Part shown: one piece after another, positions 25,899-39,900 of the stretch | Layout: each line of letters opens with the position of its first letter | How positions within the stretch are numbered: position 1 is the first letter of the stretch | The notes under the pieces: generated by a model | The model's database searches: none | The model's input: the letters and a program-made list of their open reading frames with translations, nothing else | Told to the model about the DNA's origin: nothing | Origin: Alviniconcha marisindica | Taxonomy: Eukaryota > Mollusca > Gastropoda > Provannidae | Reading direction: 5' to 3' | DNA: 64,000 nucleotides | Assembly: GCA_018857735.1 (NCBI GenBank) | Contig: JABMCL010001555.1 | Span: 750,001 to 814,000, forward strand | Made by a program: the position numbers and the translations under genes

Positions 25899-28800
25899 TG
25901 AGAAGAAAAGAGAGAGCTGAAAATGAAGGGAAACAACTCCAAACTGAAAGCAAAATTCCCCACACAGGGGATAACTCAACACTGTGCAAAATTCAACAAC
26001 CTTGACATGGAAACAGAAAAGGGGAAGCAACCAACCTAAACTACTGTTGGACCCAAACATGCTGGCATGCAGAACACCCTCCCCTGAGTGCAGGGAACAG
26101 GGGCCGGCACCGTTGTGGTGGGATGGGTTGTGGGACATCTGGTTTTGCTTGTCCTTGTTCTCCCACAGTTTACGTAACTGATTGTAAGTGGTCACTAAAC
26201 AAGTACAGTCTTTATTGGCCACTGAAACACAGCAAAAACAACCCCGTAGTAGGTGACTGGCCAAATCAGTAAAACAACCCCAGAGTAGGCAACTGGCTAA
26301 ATCAGCAAAACAATGTGAGTAGGTGACTGGCCAAAACAAAACCACCCCATAGTAGGTGGCTGGCCAAATCAACTCCACAGAAGATGATTGGCCAAATCAA
26401 CAAAACAACCTGGTAGTACACTCAAGGGACAAAAGTGATTCCTAACTTCCAACCCATGGTGTCATGACAATGACAAAGACAAAAAATTGAGAGAGAAAAA
26501 ACAAACTTTCTTACTTCAGCATACAGGCAATATTTCACTTCAATATTTGGTGATGTGTCCCTTCATTTTCAGAATTTGCTGACAGCCTTTTGGCAGGGAC
26601 TTACACAGGTGACCAGATGAAAAATGTTGACAGTGAATTTCAGGAAGTAGTGAGAGCACACTGGAGATCAAGAACTGTACTGGTGTGGGAAATGTTTTCT
26701 TGCTGCATTTTTCAGCACCCTGAGACTGATTCATAAAATTTGTTGAAAATGTCATGCAAACTTTCTCTTGTTTTCCTTTTAACATTTCTTTAAAAGAGCT
26801 AGTAGACATCTTGCTGTAAATATTCTGGGCCATCCAGATCTAGAATTAAAAAAATATAAAAAAAGCATTTTCAACCAAACCAGTTTCCCAATAATATTTG
26901 TACACTTCACCAATGGTAGATCATTCAGCTGAAGTAACTTAACACTTCATCCACCCTCAATCCATGATACATCATGATCAATGAAATGATGTTCTTCTTT
27001 GTTTCTACTGTGACTTCTTTCCAGGCTTTTACCATCTTCGTTTACTACTCAGCTGGAGAGAGCAAATGACAATTTTAATTGGTTCCTTTAGGTTTTATAG
27101 TGGATGCAACCCAAATCTGTTGTTATTACACATGATATCCTACCTTATTCCCAGCAGTGAAAAACAGTCACATCAATTATGGAGACACAACCACCATCAA
27201 GCAAAATCAGGAAAGAGGGGGAAATCACTTCTGTCCCTCGAATGTAGGTGACAGCCAAATAAAAATATTTAAAAAAAACATGCAGTAGGTGACCTGCCAA
27301 ACCACAAATAAAAAATTAAAACCCCACCCCATAGTAGGTGACTGGCCAAGCTAAACAATCCCATAGGAGGCGACTGGCCACATCACCATCCCAGCCCACT
27401 GTTGTAGACTGTGTAAATCAAAAGTGCAGGTGGCAGGTTACAGCTAAACACGCATACACCCTACCTATGTGGCTTTGAATGAAGTGACACTGTAACCTGG
27501 TGCATGGCTGAATGGTGTACACAGAACCTGCGCCGAAACGGCAGCATTTCACGTAGCACCAGCCATGCAACCACCACAGAGTGCTACCAGTACACCACTT
27601 CTGTGGATATTAATAATACACACTATAAAAGGATACAGTCACTCATTCAGAATCACATGCCAGTGTACGCAGTGAGTCTGCTTGAGAGCAGAGAATAGCG
27701 CTATATAAAAGCTATGAATAATAATAATAAGATAATCCTATGAAAGTAGCGTAATCAACAAACTCCATACAGTCAGAGCATTGACTACTATAGCAGGTGA
27801 CTGGCTAAATCTCCAGAACAATCCCAGCTGTGGGTGACTGGCTGAATCAGTATATTAACCCCATGACCATAGCTGATAGCAGGTAACTGTCAGGCCACAG
27901 TAGCAAAACCACCCCATAGCAGATGAGTAGCTGGCTGCATCAACTGAGCAACCCCACAACAGTCTCATTCATCTGAACTCTATACTTCCGTATCTGGGGT
28001 TGCAGTGCAAGTTTACTGCCTTGTCTGTGGTTATGATTGTACTTTACAGTATCACACACAACCTGGTCTCACAAAACACTACGGCAATGAACTGTGTGTC
28101 CATATGTGATGAAAATACTATAGAGCAGTGTGTTCAGTAATGGAACAGCGCATAAAATAAATCCTTTATCTGGGGTGGAAAAAAAGACAAGTCTTCCTAT
28201 CCACAAAGTTCAAGTTGTCAGTATTTACAATTTACAATTCTCTTGTACAACCATTAAAAGTACTACTATATCTCACTCAAAAGAACAATACGGCTTTTTT
28301 TAAATGTCAGCTTTGTGATGAGAAAAAAGTTCAACTCTGTGCTCATTAACTCAATAAAGGAAATGTTATTCAATATTGTAACTTGACTGGCATAGCAAAT
28401 TCATCAAAAAATAAATGCAACCTGATTAGATAACAAAAAGCTCTTCTTTGAGTTTTTCTTCTCTTTCTTCTTCTTTTCTTTGATGGTTTAAGAAAGCATC
28501 ATCTTTGCAGAGGTCATAAGAAGCTGCAGAGACAGCTGAGACTTCAAAACAAAAAAAAAGTAGAACAGAGGTATTTGTCATGTATCAATCATTCATATAC
28601 TCTCAACAACAACAACAAAAAGAGTAAGAAAGTAACTTGGTGTTTTACGCCCAGTCAACCAGTGCGGTTACATTAGGGCAAAAAAATAGAAAGAAATGTC
28701 AGTATTATTATAAAAAGATGATGGAACTCATGCAATGACACGTGTACATGCATCATCAAATGTGCTGGATAGTGGTTCCGTTAACTGAAAAATGTCCATC

Positions 28801-31800
28801 TCTGACAGAGGAAATCTCTCTTCTGTTTTTTTTAAATGACTTGATGGACAATTTTAGTAGCTGTCCATTACCACGACAGACATTTATCTGTATTGCTCCC
28901 CGCCCCCCCCCACAGAATAACAATATTCTGGACTTCCAGTCCTGATCTGTGGATCATGGCAGACTCTGCATGTAGGTGGCTTCAACACTGACACCAGCAG
29001 TGCAACAAATCAAGTTTATTTCAAGAAAGAACATCTTGGGGTTGACTGCCCTTTCTGTCCCCCGCTCTGAGTCCAAGGCCAGGTGCTTTTTTTTCTTTTC
29101 TTCCACCCACAGGAGGGAGTGATGGATAAAAAATGCCTTGTGATGGAAAAGTAACCCCTTTGTCTGTCTGTGATGGTGGATAAAAGTAAGAGCTAGCGAA
29201 ACCACTGGTAGTACACGACTACAAGTACTGTTGAAAACAAACAAAATAAAACGTAATGGCACAATGCAAGCACAATATAATATCATCTGTCTTTTTCTGT
29301 CCCCTCATTGCACAATCTTCCCACAGTTAAGCGCTTCAAGCCATCTGCTTTCTCTTTCCAGAATCTTTCATACACAAAACTGCTCTGAAAATAACATCTA
29401 AAGAGCAAAAGCACTAAAAATGTAAAATACGAATGCTTTGGTGGCATCATATTTTCATCCCCCCCCCCCCCCCCCAAACCTTCCCTTTTTGTTTTGTTAA
29501 TGAAGGCAGAAGAATGGCAACAAAATGGTTTCCCATCAGTGCTGTTAAAGGCATTAAACAATCAAACCTCAAACTACCCACGAGAAGCAGCCAGCCTATT
29601 ACTTATAAAGCTGTGCCATGTTTAAAAATACCGATCACTAAAAACGACTGCAAAATGCACACACTGACACAAATGCGCGCACAAAACACAAACAAAAAAC
29701 CCACAATGCATACGCTGACAACATCAACACCCACACCTTTGTCACCCACACCCCAGCACCTACCTGAAGCGCTGTGAACACTCCCTGCACTCCCATTGCC
29801 CCCGCCCCCTCCCCCTGCTGTGGACGGGGGAGCAGGAAGGGGCGTTGCCCCATCGACGAAGCTCCCCACATAGCTGTTGGAATCAGCAGATGCGTAGGCG
29901 TGTGGAGGGATGTAGGACATGTTGTGGGGGAGGAAGGTGGAGGAGGGATACGGGTACTGGTTGTTCCAGGCCGGGGGTGGGAGGGGGGCTAGTGTGTCGC
30001 GGTCTGCCTCTGAGACGGAGTCCACATCTTCCAGACTCATGGCGCTCAGGTCTGGGTACACAGGGGGACCTGTTGACACCACACAAATGACTAATTCTGT
30101 CGAGCTAAACATTTCACTTCTCTTGGTAACATCTAGCTTTCAAGAATTATTTCTTGGACACCTTTAGGGACTTTGCTCATCTATGCAGCTATTTTGTCTC
30201 ACAGCATAAATACTTCTGAACCTGCATTTACAATGAATTTATAAAAACGACAACTGGGATAAAAATAATCAGCTGTAATTTTTAACATCAATCAACGCAT
30301 GCATGCAGAGTATCCGCAGTCCTGCTCAGCGCACGTATCAGCCTTAGTTTATTTCTTCTTACTTAATTCTCGTCTTTTAATCTAGGAATTCATAAGGAAA
30401 CCAGTATTGCCAGCAGAACAGCTCTTGAATTGCTTACAATGAAACAGGGACCCAACAGGGAAAACTAAAGCCATTATCAGACTCCTTTGTTACTAAAAGT
30501 ACTCACCGCCATAGTAGTCACCAAAGACGTAGTAGCACTGCTCAGAGAAGGTGAGTTTGTTGACAGTGTGTCGGATGTAGCCAGACTTGAGCAGGTTACA
30601 TGCGTATTTGCGTGCATCCCGCCTATCCGCAAAACCCTCCACATGCGTGAACAACCAGTCCACCAAATCAGCACCTGACATGACAGAAGATGTTTCAGGT
30701 TTTACTGAGGATCTGGTGGGGTTGTTGTCTTACTAGCGGGATTCATGGCATCACTCAATGTGTTGAACAGGTCAAGGCACTGCCAATACACTAACTCCGT
30801 TTCTTTTCCCAGTTTTAAATCTTACACCTTCAAAATAAATTAAAAAATCTAACTAATCACAGGACACCTGTTCTTGCTCACTGTGAACAGCAACAACAAC
30901 AAAACTTGCACTGTTGCTGCTGTTCACTGAGAGAACTATCCTATAAATTTTCCAGACATCAAACGTAGATTTTACTTTCAGACAGATCTGATGAACAGAA
31001 CTGCGTGCTGCTATCAATCACCACAATCTTTACAAATCTGCATGCCTTTTTTCAGCACAGTCAAGACAACCAGACCACAAAATACTACAGTACCATGGAG
31101 TAAACTATAATGGACTACTATAAGCTGGACCACAAACAGATCCTTCCTTCATCAAGGAAACACACCAGCAGGCAACACCCATCCTCTACTCACCGATGAA
31201 AGCATTGGGTATTGTGATTTTCAGCCACATGCGGTCCCGAATCTCTAGACCCGAGTCTGGTTGAGCCATGGCTTTTACCACTGTGGCCATGTCCGTGTTG
31301 ATAGTGAGATTCAAGTCATCAAATCCTGCAACACATACACTCGCATGAGATGGAGAGCACAGGTCTCAGACAAAGAGAAAGCTTTTCAGTCATTCAGTCA
31401 CAGACTATTTCCATCCTTTTAAAGCCAGCATGTACGCGCATAAACTATCAAACAGCCTTTTTTATTTTCAGCTGCACAAGTCAACCAGCGTGGCCTTAAC
31501 CTCTGAAAACATTTGGAATCCCCCACTGAACTATGCACCTTCTTCTGGACACGCAATGGTTGACAGCTTCTCAGCTGGACAGTTGTCAGCTGGTGTTTCA
31601 CACAGCGCGAATACCCGATTCAAGTCTGTATGAATGTAAGCTCGCAACAGTACTTTCATCTTGTACTGTGGCAGAGAAACTGAACTGATCAGAATGCCCA
31701 CCCCTGGGATGTAAACAAAAAGCATGCTGATCCCCTTCGATTCTGTTTGTACATGCTAAAACATCCAAATGCTACAGCAACTCAAAAGAAGAGTACAGGT

Positions 31801-33911
31801 GATTTCCGCATCTGCCTTGTCAAAGTTAATCATTATTATAGGTTATACGATGATGAGAGAGGATGCAGGCTGTTATCGTCAGCCTGTCTCTATGGGTTTA
31901 TTTTTTAATTTTTATGACTACACTGCCTTGCTTTTGTTTTGTTGTAGTGGCCTATGCAATCCTATGGAGAAATGGCACATAAAAGAATACATCGTTAGAT
32001 GACCATGACAGGACAACATCTGTTTCATGCACTAAAAGGATTGGACAGCACTGCTCTAGTGCCCGTCACAGCCGTGCCCTGAATTTCAAATCTGGGACGG
32101 GCAAAAATGTACATGCAAAACCGTGTGCTGCTAAGACAACTCACGTTCCGACTCGGGTATGGAGCTGGTGACAGAAGAGCTAGTGGACGTCATGTTGGAG
32201 ATGGAGGGGGCGCTGGGGCCACCACGTCCCATGTACTGTTCTCGCAGTGCTGTGGTGTGGGCTACCCATGCGGACGGGTCAATGGGGCGTACTGGCTCTT
32301 GCCTCGGCACTGTGAAATAGCCTTTCGGGTTCGGATCCCAGCACTTGGCCACCACTAGCGTGATAGGACTGATGCAGAACAAACATGACAAGTTACAAGT
32401 TGAAGATAATACAAGATGATGAACAAATGAACTGCACACACACAATTTACGCATACACACACACAACCCATTGTAAACCACCCATTCCCCCCCCTCTGTC
32501 TGAAGCAAATGACCCTAACAAGACAACAATAAACGATATACGAACAAAAAGATTAGCGTAACCCTGAGATACTGACTGTAAAAATAGGATGTGATACCAC
32601 CACTTTTCAGAAAAATGAACATGAAAACATGATAGATAGCACAAATACTGGCATATCTATGCATTGTACACTGACCCTGGTTTCTGGACAGCTTCCCTGA
32701 GAGTTTTGACGGCATCATCGTTGCTCATGTTCTCAAAGCTGATGCCGTTGACTTCAAGAATCATGTCCCCAGGTTCCACTCGCCCATCTTGGGCCACAGC
32801 ACCACTGCACAATAAAGCAGTCAAACAATCATAAGTCAGCCACCAGTCAACCCAACTGTCAGACAACATAGTCAACCAGCCAACCAATCCATTTGTATGA
32901 ATCAACTGAGCTCAAGGTCACAGCACCATGAGAGCATACTCAATTTTGTCAATCTGCCTATCAACCAATTGTCAAACAGTCAGCCATCTGACTGACCCAT
33001 ACTGATCAACTGCATCCTGGGTCACAGCACCACCCAAACACAACCAGTCAGCAGTCAGCTAAGCATGACTGATGAAGGTCACTGGAGATCCTAAACTATC
33101 AAAGAGTCCATCAGTCCATCTCCTAGTCAATCGGAGATGTCTGCCACAGTCACTAAAAAACTTGTGTTACAGAGCATCTTTAATGGCGCCTAATAAAACC
33201 ACAAAATGGTTCTAATTAAAACTGAGCAGCCAGCAACAGAGCAAGTCCAACCATTCAGCAAGGCATATATGCACATACAGTAACCATGTGCACATAGTCA
33301 CTGACACCCCAACACATGCACGCTCACAGACATAACACACATTTACACACGCACATGCACGCACACAAGCACGTGAGTACATAAATACACACACAATCTA
33401 CATAACTTCAGATAAACACTCCCACAAGCATGCAAGTATATAAACACAAACACGACATCTACATATCTTCGCATACACATGCATACAAGCATGTGAGCGC
33501 ATAAATACACACACTCTACATATCTTCACATACACACTCATACAAGCACATAAACACACACACACACACCATCTACAGATCCTCACATACACACGCACAC
33601 AAATATGTCATAAATCCACCTTCCTATGACTCACCCTTTCATGATGGATCCCACATAGATCCCCCCATCGCCACCTTTGTTGCTCTGACCCACAATACTG
33701 ATACCCAGGAAATTTACAGTGTCTGAAAAAAACACCACAAATTTCATCATAACAAACACAACCGAAGACACTGCAACCAGCTTCTAAAGACAAAAACAAA
33801 AAAACTTCATCACCTGTTACACAGTATAAGTTTATAAGCATAATAACAATGGTACACACAATTCCATGCAGTAATGATGAATTGAGCTTTTTCCTTCTTC
33901 TTTTTCTTTTT

Positions 33912-33942
<31 letters not shown>

Positions 33943-36900
33943 GGGTTGTTGTTGTTGTTATAAAGCAGAATGGTGACATTTTAGACCACAAGTACAACAT
34001 TCTTGATGTAGTGACCTGTGTAACAGGTGAGGTTGCTCAACAGTAAGGGCAAGATAGGCTGTTGTAAAAATAATCAAATCATAATTTATTCTATGACCAA
34101 ACAATCATAATTTATTCCATGACCAAACAAAAACAAGCCTTTTGACTTTCATAAATTTCAAGTGCACAACTTTGCTATAGTTTGGGATGACAGTCAATCC
34201 CACATTCAGAATGCAAGTAGGTCTGAGAAAATGTTTTGCTGTAAACAAAGGAAACAACGGCTTCTGTTCCACACAACTTGCTAGATTGTGTTCAAGTTAT
34301 TATTATTGATCACTTTTATATAGCGCTATTCTCCGCTCTCGAGCAGACTCACTGCGCTCGCATGTGATTCTACATGAGTGAATAGCTTTTTATCGCGCGT
34401 TTAAAAAAAAAAATCCACCGAAGTGGTGTATTTTATTTACCTCGCTGGCATGGCTGGTACGTGCCACAAGAAACTGCTGCCATCTCGGCGCGTTCTGTGT
34501 ACACCATACAACCATGCACCATGTCACTTCATGCAAAGCCACATACGTAAGGTGTATGCGTGTTTAGCTGTAACCTGCCACCTGTGCTTTTGGCAGAATG
34601 ACCGGGGTCTTTTACATGCTACTGCGGTAACACGGGGGTGGAACGGATACTGAAATAAGAGTCAGCACAGAGTGTTGACCCTGGAGAAGAAACTTCTCCC
34701 ACCGCTCCAGCAGGGATTCGAACCCGCGACCTGTCGATTATGAGTCCAGCGCTCTAACCACTGAGCTATCCCCGCCCCCGATGAAAGTTGCACTCACCCA
34801 TATTTAATGTGACGGTGATGATGTTGAGAGACATGGTGGAGTCAGTGATACTGCTGAATGAGGAAGCCTGCACAAAAACAAATCAAACCCATACAAATTC
34901 CATGCAAGTCAAGTGTCTTCAGTGTCTGCTACAACTACGCCCCCGATGAAAGACCACTCTCATGACAGTTGGTTAGTCCTTGAATTCTAACATCCTCTTT
35001 ACCGCACAGGTTCACCTCGGGACAACCCCCAGGACTGACTATCACCAGTCACAAGACACAAGTGTTGTCTGTGTCTACTACTACAGCAGCACCTCCGATA
35101 AAAGACCACCCTCATGACAACTGGTTAGGCCTTGAATTCTAAGGTCCTATCAACTGCACAGGTTAACCTCAGGGCAATTCTCAGGATAATCACAAGTCAC
35201 ATCCTATCAACTGCACAGGTTCACCTCAGGGCAACTCTCAGGATAATCACTAGTCACATATTTCAGCACTCTTCTGTTTCTGCATTCATGTTTCAACATA
35301 AATGAACCCTGTGATCAAGTCCACACTTCTTCTGAGACCACAGTTAAAAAATAAAATATTTTAAAAAGTCAGTTTTCCAGGCAAATGAATTCCATGCCTA
35401 AATCCAGCCTGTTTTGTTTGCTTTTCAGTTGTGCTTTTTTGAAAACTTCTGTTCAAGTTTTCAAGTAAATGAATGCCATGCTAATTTTATATATATATAT
35501 TTTACGCTCTTTCCACTGCACTATTTTAACTATTTAAGGTGGCCTCCATATATTATTACCAGGATATCAAACTGTAAGGTGTGATTCAGATATTAGCTAC
35601 AATTTACATAAAACTTAACAGCCAAAACTGCACTGTTGGTCATAAACATTTGAACCAATGATTTTATTTCAAAACTTACCAGAATAAATTTTCTAAAAAC
35701 TGGGGCAGATCAAGTTTTTTCATTGAGTATAGAATTATCAACACAAAAGGACAGAAGCATTTTACGAACAGGAGTATTTTACTTTCTAGAGTCTAACATT
35801 AAAGTTCAAAATACAAAATGATACCAAAGCTCAAAAAACAATATACAAAACAACACTAAAGTTCAAAAAAGACAACCCAATATACAAAATAACACAAAGC
35901 CTAAATTGCAATGTACTAAATAATGAAAAAATAACAGAAGGACTAACTGCCTTAACACCAACCGCTTCAAAACTATCTCCTTCACATCAGGGGTCATTAG
36001 ACTTCTTCATTATTCCCACTTTCTCTGCGAAGAAATTAGACTTCTCTTTACCATTCTTTTTCACAAGCAGTATCAATTCTTTTAGACAGAAGTGGTCTAT
36101 CCCCAGTATTAGTTAAAGAACAAAATAACATGGGGCTGTGGAAGAGGTGGCAAACACTGAACGTGCAACTGTGCAGCATTTCAAAGTGCAAACACTCAAA
36201 CGCCATTCTTCACCTCAAACACTACCTGGTATGCACAGCTTGAACACAGCTGTCCCATGATGGAGCTGCACGCACACTTTTCAACCTTGCTGGCCATGCA
36301 CCACCAAACAAACCACCAACTCACACAGCATGGATATGGGAATCATGCCAGGCCCAAAAACCTTCTTACAGAAGATCATGCAAGTCTCTCAATGTGGGAA
36401 CAAACACCTGCCATGACAACTGAGGTAAACCTCAAACTGACACCAGAACAAATGTCTTAAAAGATTATATGTCTGGTTCAACAATGGGTTGCCTCTTTTT
36501 TGTTTCTTGTTGGTCTACTGTTCGTTTGACAGCCTACGCAACATGCACACCTCCCACCTTTGCCTCCAGCACAATAACAAAGTGTGGTTTGTCTCTACTC
36601 ATATTCTCTGTTGACACTTAAACGATCACTGTGGATGGTCCATTTCATATGTTTTAAATGTTTTGTTTTAGTATGTTCATGTACATAACTGCTATACTTT
36701 TTTCTCTCTAGCTTTATTATTGTGATGAACTGTGTGTGTGTGCGTGTGTGCGCGAGTCTGTGTGTGTGCGTGTGTGTGCATGCATACGTGCGTCAGTTCA
36801 TGCACGTGCGTGCATGTTTGTGTGTGTAGCCGCGCGCGTGTGGAACAGTGTATGTGTAAGTATGACTATAGTAGGAGTGAGAGCTTAAGCTAACTTATGA

Positions 36901-39900
36901 GTCGCATATCGGTATGGGTATGTGTTTTTGTACATTGTTCTGTTTTTAATTATTTGGCATATTTATTTTAGCTTGTCGGTGCATGTGTGTGGAAGCTAAA
37001 ACTGATTTATTCTATCTCCCCTTGTGAAAAGGGATATTTTAAGCCAAAGACAATAAACCATCAAAGCGCCAAAGCGTCTGTTGACACTTAAATTTTCAGT
37101 GTCTGAAGAATGAAGGCAACACTAGCACAATGTACAGAACTGCATATATATTCATCCCCTCAACATATTTCACCAAAATTAAACCCCCCAATACCATGGA
37201 GTACATGCCAAAACCAACCAGAAAAAAAGGCCACTGATGTGAGAATTGCTAGTAGAAAACACACAACACCAAAAAAGGGTTAGTGATTAGTTACCTTGTT
37301 AATACCCACCCTACTGATTGGGGGCGGTCGATGGCGTCTGCGTCTGCGACGGTGACGCCCATATTTAGAGGCCATGCTGGTTGTGGTGTCTGTTACGGTA
37401 GAAAATCTGCAAAAGACAACACTGGCACTAAAACTCAGGTGCTGGTTAAATGGTCTCCCCACCCCACGTCCCCAGCTTACAATCCGCAAATCCATTTCAC
37501 CAGTGCACTTCTGCAACCCGGAACACAAATAACATCCTGCCATCCATAATGAATGAAACAAGTAGTCCTTTAATCTGTCCCGAAGAACACATCCTAACAA
37601 AGCCAAGAAGTTTCATCAGACTGCATGTCAACTGTCAGTCCAACTGTCAGTCAACTGATCAACTGGCCTTCACCAAGTCCTGTTTGACTATACATAAGCA
37701 CAGCTTTGTGTTTTCTTGTTTTAGTACTCAATCCGTCACCACAATAATGCTGAATATGAACATGTACCTGCTAGCAGTATCGTCCTCTGAGTCAAAGAAA
37801 CTGGTAGTCTCCAAGTCGCTACTCATCATGGTGGACGTCTCGTAGTGACCTCGATCAGGCCTGTGGTGGCGATCATGCTTTGAGTGGCCATTGATCCGTG
37901 GCGGCACTGAAAAATGCAAGTTTAAGTTTGTACAAGGACCCTAATTCTAATATTCCATACCTATTTCAATTTAACTGCAGGTACTTCCCACTCTTTTATA
38001 ACCTGTATGTCTATGAGTTCATCAAGTCCACTTTCTTCAATTACCAAAGTAGTTTCAATCAATGATGAAAAAAAAGATTTTTTTCTTAACTACAACTGTT
38101 TACAAAACATTTCCAACTCATAGATGATTTATTCTGTTTGTCCATCCCCAGACACAGTTGTAATTATACAGTATAGTGGAACATAACCCATCGCAATTTG
38201 ATCCCCAAACCCCTCCAAATGAGGCCATCCCATTCTCAAGCCAAAACAGTCCAGATCAATGGGCTCCAGTGTAAAAACTATGTAACCAACAACCTGAACT
38301 GGTACGTTATCTTATGTCTCTTCCTTCACATTCCCAGTCACTGTCTCCCTCACAAACTAACAAGCAAATAAACACACAAGGGAGTTAGTTAGCGCTCAAA
38401 AAATGTCACACAAGTACAACAAAGACCTGAGTCGCCTACAGTAACTCTCACCTGGCATGCACAGTGTAAATACAAGGTACATAAACTCCACCAGATACAT
38501 CCTCAATTAACTAATTAATTAATCCTCAATTAAGATTGTTAATTAACTCCCTTGTGTGTCGATTCTGCACGGGTGCCCTGGGCCTCGTTCTGTTTCAGAT
38601 TTGTAACAAGCAAATAAACCAAATAGGCTCACCCCTTCTGGCTCCACTGAGAACAGACTCCGACTCTTCTGTACAGGTATCACATGGTTCATCACGACTC
38701 ACCACAGATGCATTGGCACTGAAACCAGAAGATCTGATAGTGCAACATCTGGACTGCCTGGGCAGAATTTACAGTGAACAGTGTTTCATGCACACCAGCC
38801 ATTTTATAAACACCCCCTCTCAGCTTTGACGCCTTCTGCTGTTCGCTAAAAAATAATCCACTTACGCTCATAACCATAAACCAAACTTTACTGTTTGTAC
38901 AGTCTTACTTTACTGCTTTTGCTAGTTTTAGTTGTTGCTTTTTAATTTAAATTATGATTTAAATATAATTAAAATCATCTCTAATCAAATGGCCAAAGAA
39001 CTTCTGGCAGTGGTACCTAAAAACAACAACTCCCCCACGCACAACCCCCCCACCCAATAATGTTGTAAAACACAAAATACAAACACCTTTCTTTTTTCCA
39101 ACACAAAAAGTGTGTCACTGACAATGACACTACGACAGCTGTACATATGTATAATGTTCGAGTCCAGTGCAACTGTCAACTTACTGAAAGGACGGAGGAC
39201 GACTGTCACCGATGCCCCCAACTCTCTCGGTAGGCATGTGAACATCGCCTGACTGGGACTGTGTGTCTGATGCACTGCTTTCTGCTGGCACCAGCTGAAA
39301 CACACCATATAATCCAAACCTACACACCCAGCTCAGACTGCCTAATCATAACCCAAGACAATAAAGCAAGTTGCATTTGCTGTGCATACTTGGAAATTTG
39401 CATCCTATAAAGATGAGGAGATAAACTTAGCTCTACCCTGTAAATTTGCTTCCTAAAAAGATGAGAAGAGAGACTTAGCCCTACCCTGTAAATCTGCATC
39501 GTAAAAAAAAATGAGAAGATAAACTTAGCCCTACCCTGTTCCCCCTTGCTTGCTACCTCAGGGCTATGCAACAGCTGACTTGGCGTAAAACACCGAAGTT
39601 ACTTACTTCTGCCATGGGTACACTTAGTTTCTCTGTAATTCTCTCCCTTTCAGTTTCTCTCCATCACAGCCCTTCTTTCCCTAACTTCAAAACGTCTTTA
39701 AACCATACCTTTTTAAACAGTATTTTTTTAATCACTGATTTGGAAGGAATTTTGTTATTAATACTTGGATGTAAATAAAATAAAATAAATCCAAATCACT
39801 GATTAAATCAAGTATTAATACTATTATTAATAACACTTGGATGTAAACAAAATTCTTTCCAAATCAATGATTTTAAAAAAATAGTCAAATGAAAGACTGG

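Larger units (their letters stand above)
17971..29763 (-). other. dvl intron 13, 11.8 kb
   Basis: Apart from the two cassette-exon candidates and a truncated SINE, it holds small local duplications (18.29-18.36, 18.80-18.96, 19.92-20.22, 20.64-20.88 and 21.94-22.03 kb), (CT)n(CA)n tracts, several poly-C/poly-G runs, and dispersed AGTAGGTGACTGGCC-type units. I see no independent gene in it. Confidence 0.7.
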
